The position numbers and the translations under genes are program-made. 64,000 bases of DNA from Streptomyces atratus (lineage in GTDB: Bacteria; Actinomycetota; Actinomycetes; Streptomycetales; Streptomycetaceae), in the NCBI RefSeq assembly GCF_014648655.1, contig NZ_BMRN01000021.1, positions 57,699 to 121,698 on the forward strand, read 5' to 3'. Position 1 is the first letter of the stretch; each line of letters begins with the position of its first letter. Under the pieces are notes generated by a model. That model saw only the letters and a list, made by a program, of their open reading frames with translations. It was not told the DNA's origin and ran no database searches. Of the stretch, positions 43,067 through 52,504 are shown in pieces.

Positions 43067-44019
43067 GCCCGTACCTCCTCGGCCAGCACCAACGCCTGCC
43101 GGGCCATCTCCGCCGTCGCGTCGACATCGGTCATCATCAGCGGCACGGAACGGCAGCGGATGCCCGCGGCCTCCACCGCGGCGACCGCCCCGGCGTCCAC
43201 CGTGTCGACGAGCCACCCGTCGAGCAGCCCGGAACCGTAGTGCGTGGCCACGGCCGAAGCCGTCGATTCGACGCCCACCGCGGCGAGTACCTTGTCCGCC
43301 ATACCGCGCACGGGCGCGTCCCCGACGATGGGGGAGAGGCCGACGACCGGCACCCCGGCCTCGGCGATCGCCTCCCGGATGCCGGGCACGGCAAGAATCG
43401 TCCCCACCGAGACGACGGGGTTGGACGGCGGGAAGAGGATGACATCGGCCTCGGCGATGGCCTCCAGCACGCCCGGCGCCGGCTTGGCCTGCTCGGCGCC
43501 GACCGGCACGATCGCCTGCGCCTCGACCGAGGCGCGCAGCTTCACCCAGTACTCCTGGAAGTGAATCGCCCTGCGCTCGCCGTCCATGTCGACCGCTACA
43601 TGCGTCTCGACCCGGTCGTCGGACATCGGCAGCAGCCGGACCCCCGGCTTCCAGCGCGCACAGAGCGCCTCGGTGACGGCGCTCAGCGGATAGCCCGCGC
43701 CCAGCATCTGCGTACGGACGATATGCGTCGCGAAGTCGCGGTCGCCGAGCCCGAACCATTCGGGCCCCACGCCGTAGGCCGCGAGCTCCTCCTTGACCTG
43801 GAAGCTCTCGTCCGTACGCCCCCAGCCCTGCTCCTCGTTGATGCCACCGCCGAGGGTGTACATCACGGTGTCGAGGTCGGGGCAGACCTTCAGCCCGAAC
43901 AGATGGATGTCGTCACCGGTGTTGCCGATCACCGTGATGTCCGCGTCGGGCGCGGCCTGCTTGAGGCCACGCAGAAAACGAGCACCACCGATACCGCCGG
44001 CCAGAACCACAATGCGCAT
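43063..44019 (-). CDS. fbiA: 2-phospho-L-lactate/PEP transferase FbiA (CofD)
   Basis: A 318-residue CofD-family enzyme that transfers the phospho-lactyl or phosphoenolpyruvyl group to the deazaflavin Fo in coenzyme F420 synthesis. VVLAGGIGGARFLRGL is the nucleotide-binding start, followed by TVIGNTGDDIHLFGLKVCPD and FPPSNPVVSVGTILAVPGI. ATG 44019 is chosen because the Rossmann strand starts at residue 2. It is the first gene of the fbiA-fbiB pair and 13 bases from the convergent end of the dioxygenase gene on the same strand. Confidence 0.93.
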   Translation of the reverse strand: MRIVVLAGGIGGARFLRGLKQAAPDADITVIGNTGDDIHLFGLKVCPDLDTVMYTLGGGINEEQGWGRTDESFQVKEELAAYGVGPEWFGLGDRDFATHIVRTQMLGAGYPLSAVTEALCARWKPGVRLLPMSDDRVETHVAVDMDGERRAIHFQEYWVKLRASVEAQAIVPVGAEQAKPAPGVLEAIAEADVILFPPSNPVVSVGTILAVPGIREAIAEAGVPVVGLSPIVGDAPVRGMADKVLAAVGVESTASAVATHYGSGLLDGWLVDTVDAGAVAAVEAAGIRCRSVPLMMTDVDATAEMARQALVLAEEVRA

Positions 44020-44032
44020 GTACAGCAGTTTG

Positions 44033-44572
44033 TCAGGCGGGTACGACATCCATGGCCGCCGGGGCGCATTGCGCGGTGTGCATCGGCATCTCGGTCAGAC
44101 CCGGGTAGTAGATGTGCAGACTGACGGCTGGTTCGAGAGAGTCGTTGACCACTTCGTGCACATAGCCGGGCGCGAAGACGCGCTGCGCGCCCGATTCCAG
44201 CGTCCGCGTCCCGCGTTCGGTCTGCTCGGTCAACTGACCGTCCAGGACGGTCAGTACGCCGGAGGACGGGCCGTGGTCGTGGCGCCCGCTGCCCTGGCCG
44301 GGCACCCAGCTGAGCAGCCAGACCTCGTAACCAAGCGGGGTCTCTCCTGCTTGAGCGGAGCCGAGGGCTTGGGGAACGGTGCGCAGCCGGTGGTACCAGC
44401 GGGTGGTGGTGTCGTACCGGACGAGCGGTGCCCACTGCGCACGGTCGGCGGCGATGCTGCGGGCGAGTCCGACGAACTCGGCCACGGTGGAGGGGTGCTC
44501 GCGGGCCGGCTGGAGGAGGTGCTGGACCTCAAGGATGTCGCCGGCGATCTGAAGGTCGCTGTCGCTGTTCAT
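44033..44572 (-). CDS. Cysteine dioxygenase family protein
   Basis: 179 residues with a single cupin: GSGRHDHGPSSGVLTVLDG (His ligands in HDH), VFAPGYVHEVVNDSLEPAVS with the third His. Members oxidise cysteine to cysteine sulfinate or similar thiols. Length fits the bacterial family. ATG 44572 is chosen because the upstream frame is cysteine-rich and low-quality. It precedes fbiA on the same strand by 13 bases, so it may be co-transcribed with fbiA-fbiB. Confidence 0.87.
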   Translation of the reverse strand: MNSDSDLQIAGDILEVQHLLQPAREHPSTVAEFVGLARSIAADRAQWAPLVRYDTTTRWYHRLRTVPQALGSAQAGETPLGYEVWLLSWVPGQGSGRHDHGPSSGVLTVLDGQLTEQTERGTRTLESGAQRVFAPGYVHEVVNDSLEPAVSLHIYYPGLTEMPMHTAQCAPAAMDVVPA

Positions 44573-45277
44573 GGAAACGGTGGTTCCTCGGCATGGGGGT
44601 GCATGTGCGGGTGTCTCGGAGACCGGAGACCGGAGAGCCGCGCAGGCGCAGAGAGGAAGCTCTACGGAGACGCTGTGCGAGAAGCTCTGCAAAGGAGGAG
44701 CTGGATCAGAGCCGGTGCCCTACGGCATCAACAGCTGTGACAGCTGGAACAGCAACAGCGCGCCTGGACAGCGGTGCGGAACCCACGGACGTGGGTGGCG
44801 TACATCGCTGCGGTCGCTGGCATGCAGTCAAGGAGACCGGCTCGATCCTCTGCTGTCAACCCAATGCCCGATTTGGGGGTAATGTTTCACCTCATCCGGT
44901 TACTGCAGGCGGGGAAAGGTTTGTGCAGTCGCCGCGGCGGAGATGTGGCGCATCAGCCGCGTCCCCAAACGTCGTTGGGGTCTCGTGACCCGACTGTGAT
45001 CTTGATCGCTTCGGTGATCGAATCGAAACATGAGGGTGGCCCCGGTCGTCTCACTTGGTGAGAGAGGGGGCGCGGTGGGCCCCGTGGCATATGTCAGGTT
45101 TTTGGTGATTTGCACACTTTCCGCATACCCTTGGTTCCGGAGGGTGAATACCGGGGCCAATAGCAGATCTTCGCTTGACTGGCCTGGAGCTACACACTTG
45201 TAATTTCACTCGTGTCGTTCGGCCGCAATCAGTAACGGCTGCATCACGGGGACGCAAGAGACAGACGAGGGGCGCAC
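44573..45277. other. Long upstream region of whiB
   Basis: About 700 bases with no convincing gene. Reading frames on both strands lack codon bias. It contains an AT-richer patch (about 44990-45240) close to whiB where promoters would lie. The known multi-promoter control of whiB in other Streptomyces fits a long leader, but no specific operator was identified. Confidence 0.5.
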
Positions 45278-45541
45278 ATGACCGAGCTGTTCCAGCAACT
45301 GCTGGTCGAGGACGCGGACGAGGAACTCGGCTGGCAGGAGCGCGCACTGTGCGCCCAGACCGATCCCGAGTCCTTCTTCCCCGAGAAGGGCGGATCCACC
45401 CGCGAGGCCAAGAAGGTCTGTCTCGCCTGTGAAGTCCGGTCCGAATGCCTTGAGTACGCGCTTTCCAATGATGAACGGTTCGGAATCTGGGGCGGCCTTT
45501 CGGAACGTGAACGGCGCCGCCTGAAGAAGGCCGCCGTCTGA
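45278..45541 (+). CDS. whiB: Sporulation regulator WhiB
   Basis: 87 residues with the WhiB FeS cluster cysteines C25, C48, C51 and C57, the GIWGG turn (69-73) and a basic tail RERRRLKKAAV for DNA binding. It starts MTELFQQLLVEDADEELGWQ, which matches the developmental regulator WhiB needed for septation of aerial hyphae. WhiB acts with WhiA. A perfect hairpin terminator follows. Confident because the neighbours (large glycosyltransferase, fbiA/B, LCP genes) also match the known whiB region as I recall it. Confidence 0.95.
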   Translation: MTELFQQLLVEDADEELGWQERALCAQTDPESFFPEKGGSTREAKKVCLACEVRSECLEYALSNDERFGIWGGLSERERRRLKKAAV

Positions 45542-45613
45542 CCGCGGACCACCGGAACAACAGAACACCGCGTACGAAGCGCGCACCGGCCGCCCACCGG
45601 ACCGCGACCGATC

Positions 45614-45652
45614 ATGGCCCGTCGCCTGCACACCCCGCAGGCGACGGGCCAT
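45614..45652 (+). terminator. Terminator of whiB
   Basis: A 16-bp perfect stem (45614-45629 with 45637-45652) and a 7-base loop, about 75 bases after the whiB stop. Confidence 0.9.
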
Positions 45653-45842
45653 CACTGTGCCCGCCGCTCCACCACCGCCCCGTCACGGCCCTCGTTCAAC
45701 CGCTCGGCGGCACCGCGGTTATCCGTACCGTTAGTGTGGGGCTCCGTCCGAGACGCGCCAACGCCCCGACGGAGCGCGCGTGTACACCGATGCAGCCCCC
45801 GGGGGGACGCCCCCCGGACCCGGCCGGAGGGCCCGTACCTCG

Positions 45843-48800
45843 ATGTCCGTGCACAGCCAATCGACGGCGCCGTACGCGGCTGCCGCCGCCCCAGAGTTCC
45901 CCCGGCATGTCGTCACCGCCGTGCTCGTCTCCCACGACGGCGCGCGCTGGCTGCCCGACGCGCTCGCCGGGCTGCTCGGGCAGGAACGCCCCGTACAGAA
46001 CGTCGTCGCCGCCGACACCGGCAGCGCCGACGACTCCGCGCGGCTGGTCACCGAGGCCCTCGGCGCCGAACGGGTCCTGCACCTCGCGCGCCGTACGAGC
46101 TTCGGCACCGCCGTCGACGAGGCGACCCGCACGGCCGGCTTCCTCACCCCCGAGGACCTGCCGTACCTGAAGCGCCCCAGCAGCTGGGACCCCGTCAGCA
46201 GGTCCTGGCGCGACGACGCGTACGACCTGCCCGAACTGCCGCACGGCGAACCGGTGCAATGGCTCTGGCTGCTCCACGACGACTGCGCACCCGAACCCGA
46301 CGCGCTCGCCGAGATGCTGCGCGTCGTCGACACCGACCCGCACGCCGCGATCGTCGGCCCCAAGCTCCGCGGCTGGTACGACCGCAAGCAACTGCTCGAA
46401 GTCGGCGTCTCCATCGCCAACAGTGGTCGCCGCTGGACCGGACTCGACCGGCGCGAGCAGGACCAGGGCCAGCACGACCAGGTCCGTACCGTGCTCTCCG
46501 TCTCCACCGCGGGCATGCTGATCCGCCGTGACATCTGGGAGGAGCTCGGCGGGTTCGACCGCAGCCTCCCGCTGATGCGTGACGACGTCGACCTGTGCTG
46601 GCGCGCGCACACCGCCGGACACCGGGTGCTCGTCGCCCCCGACGCCGTCCTCAGGCACGCCGAGGCCTCCGCCCGCGAGCGCCGCCCCATCGACTGCGCA
46701 GGACGTTCGGTCGCCTCCCCGCACCGTGTCGACAAGGCCGGCGCCGTCTACACGATGCTGGTCAACGCACGCGCCAAGGCCCTGCCCTGGGTGATGCTCC
46801 GGCTCGTCCTCGGCACCCTGCTGCGTACCCTCGCCTATCTCGTCGGCAAGGTGCCCGGCCAGGCCCTCGACGAGGTCGCCGGGCTCTTCGGCACCCTGCT
46901 GCGCCCCGGGCGGATCCTCTCGGCCCGACGCAGCCGCGGCAAGGGCGCTGTCGACCAGGCCGAACTGCGCGGCCTCTTCCCGCCGCCCGGCGCCACCGTC
47001 CGTGCCACCGTCGAGCAGGTCGCAGGAAACTTCGGCGGTGGTTCCGATGCCGACTCGAGCGGCTCACGGCACGGCGCCGTGGAGTCCGGTCCCGGTGGCG
47101 ACGACGCCGACTTCCTGGAGATCGAGCAGTTCGCGCGGTTGAAGCGGATCGGGCGCAAGCCGGGCCCAATGCTCTTCGCCCTTCTGCTGTTCGTCTCGCT
47201 CGTCGCCTGCCGCAGCCTGCTCGGTGGCGGAGCGCTGGCGGGCGGAGCACTGCTGGCCGCGCCCGCCGACGTCTTTGAGCTGTGGGGCAGGTACGCGAAC
47301 GGCTGGCACACGGTCGGTACCGGCGGCACGCAGACCGCACCGCCCTACCTCGCCGTCATCTCGGCCCTGTCCGCGCTGTTCCTCGGCTCGACCGGCTTCG
47401 CGCTCACGCTGCTGCTGGTCTGCTCGGTCCCGCTCGCCGGGCTCACCGCGTACTTCGTCTCCCGGCCGCTGCTCGAATCAAGGCTGCTGCGGGCCTGGGC
47501 GAGCATCGCGTACGCCTTCCTGCCCGCCGCGACCGGCGCACTGGCGACGGGCCGCCTCGGCACCGCCGTACTGGCCGTCCTGCTCCCGCTGATCGCCCGT
47601 GCCGCCGTCTCCGCGCACGGCATGCGCGCCGTCGGCGACGCCCGCGGCAGCTGGCGCGCCACCTGGGCGTACACCCTGCTCCTCACCATCGCGATGGCCT
47701 TCACGCCCATCGTCTGGCCGCTCGCCGTGGTCCTCGGCATCGGGGTGCTCGCACTGCGCCGCGACGACATCGCCGCGTACGGGCTCCGCTTCCTCGCCGC
47801 GATCGGCACCCCGCTGCTGGTTCTCGCGCCCTGGTCACTCACGCTCCTCACCAGCCCGTCCGGCTTCCTGAAGGAGGCGGGCCTGGAGATCGGTACGGGC
47901 ACGGCCTCCGCACTCGACCTGCTCGGCATCAGCCCCGGCGGCCCCAAGGCCGCGGGCGGTGTGCTGCTGCTCGGCATCGTGTTCGCCGCGCTGGCGGCGC
48001 TGCTGCGCGGGGAGCGGCAGTTCGCGGTACGCACCGCGTGGGCGGTCGCGCTGGTGGCACTGGTCTTCGCCGCTCTCGCCAACGGCTCGGGCTGGGCGGG
48101 CCCCGCCACCCTCGTCTACGGCATCGCACTGATCGTCGCCGCGCTGGTCGGCGCGGACGGCGCACGGGTACGCGTCGCCGAGCTCAGCTTCGGCTGGCGC
48201 CAGCCCGTCGCCGTGCTGATCGCTCTCGCCGCGGGCCTCGCCCCGGTGCTGGCCGCGGCCGGCTGGATGATCGGCGGTGCCGCGGGCCCGCTGGAGCGCC
48301 GCGACCCGGTGCAGGTGCCCGCGTTCGTCGCGGAGGAGAGCACCACCCGCGACCAGCCCCGCACCCTGGTCCTCGGCGGCACATCGCCCGCCGCCGTCTC
48401 CTACACCCTGGTACGCGGCTCCGGCGCGCGGCTCGGTGACGCGGAGCTGGCCGAGGCGGGCGGCAGCAACAGCCACCTCGACAAGGTCGTCGCCAATCTG
48501 GTCGCGGGCTCCGGCGCCGACCAGGGCAGCCAGCTCAGCGGTTTCGCGATCCGTTACGTACTGGTACGGGACGGCGCTCCGAAGGAGATGAGCCGGGTCC
48601 TCGACGCGACCCCGGGCCTCAGCCGGCTGAGCCAGCTGGACGGCAGTGCGCTGTGGCGGGTCGACCGGCAGGTCGCCCGCGTCATGATCATCCCGTCCGG
48701 CGCCGACGACGAACCGCTGCCCGTGGGCTCCCTCCCCGTCGAGGCGCACACAAAGATTCCGGCAGGCGGCTCCGGCCGGGTGCTGCGGATCGCCGATGCC

Positions 48801-49652
48801 GCCGACCCCGGCTGGGAGGCCACGCTCAACGGGCGTGCCCTGACCCGGAAGACCGTCGACGGCTGGGCCCAGGGCTTCGAGCTCCCCGCCGAGGGCGGCA
48901 CCCTGGACCTCACGTACAACACCCCGCTCACCCACACCGCCTGGATCTGGGCCCAGGCCGCGCTGGCCGTGGTCCTGGTGGTCCTCGCCCTGCCCGGCCG
49001 CCGCCGGGAGATCGACGACGACCTGCCCGAGGAGGCCATGGCAGTCCCCACGGAGCCGGTCGCGGGCGAGGGGCGTCGGGCACGCAGGCTGCGCGCGGCC
49101 GCCCAGGCGGAGGCGGAGACCGAGTCGGAGCCGGGCGGGAGTGCCGAGGCGGCGGAGGGGGAGTACATCCCCGCGCAGCAGACGGCCGAACCGCATCCGC
49201 AGCAGACCGACGACCAGGACGTGTTCGCCCCGCAGGCCGACAGCGGTCAGTACGCGGCGGTGCCGCAGCAGCAGTACGGAGAATGGGACGCGCAGCAGTA
49301 CCAGGGCGCCGACTACCAGCAGTACCAGGGCGAGCAGTACCAGGACGGCCAGTACGGCACGCAGCAGGAGCACCAGGCGACCGCCGACCCGTACCAGCAG
49401 AACGCCTACGACCCGTACGGCTACGCGCAGCAGCAGCAACAGCAGCAACAACAACAGCAGTACGACCCGCAGGCCCAGTACGCCCCCCAACCCCCGCAGT
49501 ACGACCCACAGGCTCCGTACGACCCCCAGGCCCACTACGGCCAACAGGGCGGCCGACAGGGCCAGTACGACCCGCAGAACCCCGACGAGAACCCCGCCCC
49601 GGGCCAGAACCCGTGGCCGACCGGTAACGCATCGCGAGGCGAGTCCGAGTGA
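45843..49652 (+). CDS. Large membrane glycosyltransferase with Gln-rich tail
   Basis: About 1270 residues. The N-terminal GT2 domain (residues ~20-330) has VTAVLVSHDGARWLPDALAG, LLHDDCAPEPDALAEML and a GGFDRSLPLMRDDVDLCWRA acceptor motif. Membrane segments follow between ~440 and ~800, then an extracellular beta part (GWEATLNGRALTRKTVDGW), one last membrane segment and a cytoplasmic tail rich in Gln, Tyr, Asp and Pro with a run of Gln near 49428-49460. ATG 45843 is preferred; GTG 45780 is possible. It overlaps the DUF5719 gene by four bases (GTGA). It probably builds a cell-wall or capsule polymer; the sugar is unknown. Confidence 0.85.
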   Translation: MSVHSQSTAPYAAAAAPEFPRHVVTAVLVSHDGARWLPDALAGLLGQERPVQNVVAADTGSADDSARLVTEALGAERVLHLARRTSFGTAVDEATRTAGFLTPEDLPYLKRPSSWDPVSRSWRDDAYDLPELPHGEPVQWLWLLHDDCAPEPDALAEMLRVVDTDPHAAIVGPKLRGWYDRKQLLEVGVSIANSGRRWTGLDRREQDQGQHDQVRTVLSVSTAGMLIRRDIWEELGGFDRSLPLMRDDVDLCWRAHTAGHRVLVAPDAVLRHAEASARERRPIDCAGRSVASPHRVDKAGAVYTMLVNARAKALPWVMLRLVLGTLLRTLAYLVGKVPGQALDEVAGLFGTLLRPGRILSARRSRGKGAVDQAELRGLFPPPGATVRATVEQVAGNFGGGSDADSSGSRHGAVESGPGGDDADFLEIEQFARLKRIGRKPGPMLFALLLFVSLVACRSLLGGGALAGGALLAAPADVFELWGRYANGWHTVGTGGTQTAPPYLAVISALSALFLGSTGFALTLLLVCSVPLAGLTAYFVSRPLLESRLLRAWASIAYAFLPAATGALATGRLGTAVLAVLLPLIARAAVSAHGMRAVGDARGSWRATWAYTLLLTIAMAFTPIVWPLAVVLGIGVLALRRDDIAAYGLRFLAAIGTPLLVLAPWSLTLLTSPSGFLKEAGLEIGTGTASALDLLGISPGGPKAAGGVLLLGIVFAALAALLRGERQFAVRTAWAVALVALVFAALANGSGWAGPATLVYGIALIVAALVGADGARVRVAELSFGWRQPVAVLIALAAGLAPVLAAAGWMIGGAAGPLERRDPVQVPAFVAEESTTRDQPRTLVLGGTSPAAVSYTLVRGSGARLGDAELAEAGGSNSHLDKVVANLVAGSGADQGSQLSGFAIRYVLVRDGAPKEMSRVLDATPGLSRLSQLDGSALWRVDRQVARVMIIPSGADDEPLPVGSLPVEAHTKIPAGGSGRVLRIADAADPGWEATLNGRALTRKTVDGWAQGFELPAEGGTLDLTYNTPLTHTAWIWAQAALAVVLVVLALPGRRREIDDDLPEEAMAVPTEPVAGEGRRARRLRAAAQAEAETESEPGGSAEAAEGEYIPAQQTAEPHPQQTDDQDVFAPQADSGQYAAVPQQQYGEWDAQQYQGADYQQYQGEQYQDGQYGTQQEHQATADPYQQNAYDPYGYAQQQQQQQQQQQYDPQAQYAPQPPQYDPQAPYDPQAHYGQQGGRQGQYDPQNPDENPAPGQNPWPTGNASRGESE

Positions 49653-51175
49653 AGTCCACCAGCCTGTCCCTCATCGCGGGCACCGTCGCCCTCGCCGCCG
49701 TCACCGGCTTCGCCGCGCTCACCGCGCCCGGCGACGGGGGCACGACGGAGGCGAAGGCCGCCACCCGGCTGCCGGTGGAACGGTCCAGCCTCCTCTGCCC
49801 GGCGCCCGGTCTCTCGGACCTCGCGGAGACGACATACACGTCGTTCACCCCGGCGGGCGGCAGCGGCGGCGAGGCCGGTACGGCCGAACTGAGGCAGTCC
49901 ACGTCCACGACGGCCGACGACGCCACGGACAAGGGCGGGAACAAGGACAAGAAGGACAAGGCGAAGGCGGATCCCGGAAAGCCGGTCGTCTCCCTCAAGG
50001 AGCCAGGCAAGCCGGCCACGGCCGACGAGTCCGGCGCCGACACCCCCGCGCTGGTCGGCACCGCCACCGGCCGCCTGGCCCCCGGCTGGACCACCCAGCA
50101 GACCACCACGGTCGAGGCGGGCGGTGCCCGCGGCCTGCTCGGCGTCAGCTGCACCGCACCCGACACGAACTTCTGGTTCCCGGCCGCGAGCACCGCGAAG
50201 TCCCGCGAGGACTACGTCCACCTCACCAACCCGGACGACACCGCGGCCGTCGCCGACATCGAGCTGTACGGTCCGGACGGCACCCTCAAGTCCGATGTGG
50301 GCGAGGGCATCACGGTGCCCGCCCGGTCCAGTGTCCCGGTCCTGATCTCCACGCTGACCAGCAAGGTGGCCGAGGACGTGACCGTCCACGTCACCACCCG
50401 TACCGGACGCGTCGGCGCGGTCGTCAGGGCCGCGGACGAAGAGGCCGGCAGCGACTGGCTGGCAGCCTCGGCCGACCCGACGGGCACCCTGGTGCTCCCC
50501 GGTATCCCGGCGGACGCCACCTCGGTCCGCCTGGTGGCGTTCGCACCCGGCGACGACGACGCCGATCTGACGGTGAAACTGCTCGGCAAGACCGGCGCGA
50601 TCTCCCCGGCCGGGCACGAGGACCTCCACGTCAAGTCGAGGATGACCGCGGGCGTCGACCTGAAGGACATCACCAGGGGAGAAGCCGGCTCCCTGCTGCT
50701 CACCCCGACCCGGGGCGAAAAGGACACCCCGGTGGTGGCCGCGCTGCGTGTGGTCCGCGGCAAGGGCGACGCGCAGGAGGTCGCCTACATCCCGGCGACC
50801 GGCCCGGTGGGCGCACAGGCGACCGCGGCCGACAACCGGGCCAAGGGCTCCACACTCTCGCTCACCGCGCCGGGCGCCACCGCCACCGTGAAGGTCACCG
50901 CCTCCGCGGGCAGCGGCGGCGGCGAACAGACCGTCAAGACGTACACGGTCAAGGGCGGTACGACGCTCGCGGTCACCCCGCCCGTACCGTCCGGGCTCAA
51001 GGGCGGCTACGCGCTGACGGTGCAGACGCAGTCGGGCGGCCCGGTCCACGCCGCACGCATGCTCGCCCTGCCGCAGGACGGCATCCAGATGTTCACCGTG
51101 CAGACCCTGCCGGACGACGACGGAACGGTCGAGGTACCCGCGGTCGAGCAGGACCTGTCGGTCCTGGACGACTGA
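49649..51175 (+). CDS. DUF5719 family secreted protein
   Basis: 508 residues with an N-terminal signal or anchor (SLSLIAGTVALAAVTGFAAL) and a beta-rich extracytoplasmic body (FWFPAASTAKSREDYVHLTN; DIELYGPDGTLKSDVGEG). A Lys/Asp-rich linker near residues 95-115 is typical. GTG start overlaps the glycosyltransferase stop, so the pair is co-translated; this association is common in Actinobacteria. The function is unknown but probably tied to the polymer made by the glycosyltransferase. Confidence 0.88.
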   Translation: MKSTSLSLIAGTVALAAVTGFAALTAPGDGGTTEAKAATRLPVERSSLLCPAPGLSDLAETTYTSFTPAGGSGGEAGTAELRQSTSTTADDATDKGGNKDKKDKAKADPGKPVVSLKEPGKPATADESGADTPALVGTATGRLAPGWTTQQTTTVEAGGARGLLGVSCTAPDTNFWFPAASTAKSREDYVHLTNPDDTAAVADIELYGPDGTLKSDVGEGITVPARSSVPVLISTLTSKVAEDVTVHVTTRTGRVGAVVRAADEEAGSDWLAASADPTGTLVLPGIPADATSVRLVAFAPGDDDADLTVKLLGKTGAISPAGHEDLHVKSRMTAGVDLKDITRGEAGSLLLTPTRGEKDTPVVAALRVVRGKGDAQEVAYIPATGPVGAQATAADNRAKGSTLSLTAPGATATVKVTASAGSGGGEQTVKTYTVKGGTTLAVTPPVPSGLKGGYALTVQTQSGGPVHAARMLALPQDGIQMFTVQTLPDDDGTVEVPAVEQDLSVLDD

Positions 51176-51184
51176 GCGGGCGGG

Positions 51185-51222
51185 CGGTACGGGTGGGACC
51201 GGGCGCCGGCCCGCTCGTACCG
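51185..51222. terminator. Imperfect bidirectional hairpin
   Basis: CGGTACG (51185-51191) pairs with CGTACCG (51216-51222), and the stem continues with GGG/CCC after two mismatched positions. It lies between the convergent DUF5719 and metallopeptidase genes. Confidence 0.6.
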
Positions 51223-51228
51223 CCGCTC

Positions 51229-51660
51229 CTACTCCTGCCCGTACCGCGGATCGACCGACTCCGGCGAAAGACCGAGCAGGTCCGCGACCTGCTCCACCAC
51301 GACCTCGTGCACCAGCAGGGCGCGCTCGTCGCGGCTCTTGGTACGGATCTCGACGGGCCGGCGGTAGATGATGATCTGCGCGGGCCGGTCCTTCTCCGCC
51401 GAGACCGCACGCCCCAGCGGTACGGTCTCCTCCTGAGTCCCCGGCACATCGAGCACCATGAAGTCGACATCGGCCAGCTGAGGCCAGCGCCGCTCCAGCC
51501 GTTCCACCGAATCCTGCACGAGATCACGGAAGTTCTCCGCCCTGCTGGCCGAGAGCGGCACCTGGGGCGGGGCGACGGGCCCGCGCATGCCGCGGCCATG
51601 GCGGTCACGACGGTGTGGGCGCGGCTCGGACTGGTGGGGAGGTACGGGACTGTCCATCAC
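51229..51660 (-). CDS. Metallopeptidase family protein, degenerate zinc motif
   Basis: 143 residues. Similar to the small zincin-like (PF06262-type) proteins: LERRWPQLADVDFMVLDVPG and the helix LLVHEVVVEQVADLLGLSPE. In other members the helix reads HExxH; here it is HEVVVEQ, so the second histidine is absent. I recall that Streptomyces relatives share this change. Peptidase activity is therefore doubtful. The first 35 residues are basic and disordered. It is convergent with the DUF5719 gene and divergent from DUF3499. Confidence 0.8.
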   Translation of the reverse strand: MMDSPVPPHQSEPRPHRRDRHGRGMRGPVAPPQVPLSASRAENFRDLVQDSVERLERRWPQLADVDFMVLDVPGTQEETVPLGRAVSAEKDRPAQIIIYRRPVEIRTKSRDERALLVHEVVVEQVADLLGLSPESVDPRYGQE

Positions 51661-51979
51661 TGACGCAGGGTAACTCTCTGCGGCGCACGTGGATCGCTGC
51701 TCCCTGACGGGGCGTCGACATGTCCAATCCTGAACAATTCGGCCAAACGGGAGCCCGATTCAGGCCCAGCTCTTGACCGTTGACCTCATGCTGAATGACA
51801 GCTTTTGTGCCGAATGGTGACCGCAATCGTTGCCGATACGGTCTGCGCCTCCGGGTTCCTCCGCAGGTCAGAAGGACTGCCCGGAAGGCGGTTGTGCCGG
51901 AGGTCACAGGGCGACACGGTGGGGTGACCTGAGGGAGAGTCGTCGCAGCCCGCTCAAGAGTGCGGTACCGTCCAACATC
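51661..51979. other. Divergent intergenic region
   Basis: About 320 bases between the metallopeptidase-like and DUF3499 genes. It contains AT-richer patches (about 51720-51800). I see no hairpin or repeat in it. It should hold both promoters. Confidence 0.4.
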
Positions 51980-52357
51980 GTGAGCCCTGTACGTCGCTGT
52001 TCGCGCACCGCGTGCGGCCGCCCTGCCGTCGCGACACTGACGTACGTCTATGCCGACTCGACTGCGGTCCTCGGCCCGCTCGCCACCTACGCCGAGCCCC
52101 ACTGCTACGACCTCTGTGCCGAGCACAGTGAGCGGCTGACCGCACCACGTGGCTGGGAGGTCGTCAGGCTCTCCGACCCCTCCGCTCCCACGCGCCCCAG
52201 CGGTGACGACCTCGAAGCGCTTGCCAATGCCGTGCGGGAAGCGGCGCGGCCGCACGACCGCGGAGCCGACGGCAGGGGCGGGGGCCCGCAGACCGCGGAC
52301 CCGGCGGGGGTCGCTCGCCGCGGCCATCTGCGGGTGCTGCGCTCACCGGAGTCCTGA
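51980..52357 (+). CDS. DUF3499 family protein
   Basis: 125 residues starting VSPVRRCSRTACGRPAVATL with a zinc-ribbon-like pair of cysteines (CSRTAC) and a second pair in EPHCYDLCAEH, so a zinc site is likely. The C-terminal 50 residues are variable and rich in Arg, Gly and Ala. DUF3499 is widespread in Actinobacteria next to the metallopeptidase-like gene and phosphomannomutase. The function is unknown. GTG 51980 is chosen because the conserved domain starts there. Confidence 0.87.
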   Translation: MSPVRRCSRTACGRPAVATLTYVYADSTAVLGPLATYAEPHCYDLCAEHSERLTAPRGWEVVRLSDPSAPTRPSGDDLEALANAVREAARPHDRGADGRGGGPQTADPAGVARRGHLRVLRSPES

Positions 52358-52504
52358 AGCACGCCGTGCCGTTCGGTGCGACCGGTCCGTGATTTCCCGT
52401 TCAAGTTTTCATGTACGGGCCATTGGCGAAAATTTGTCGTGGACACGACTATTTCCTCGTCGTGAGAAACAGCTTCCCGCATCACGGAATCCGGGGAGGC
52501 CTGT

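Noticed and set aside
49420..49560. Short repeats that could be taken for a CRISPR array
   Set aside because: The repeats are in frame CAG/CAA and proline codons of the glycosyltransferase tail, with no regular spacers and no cas genes.
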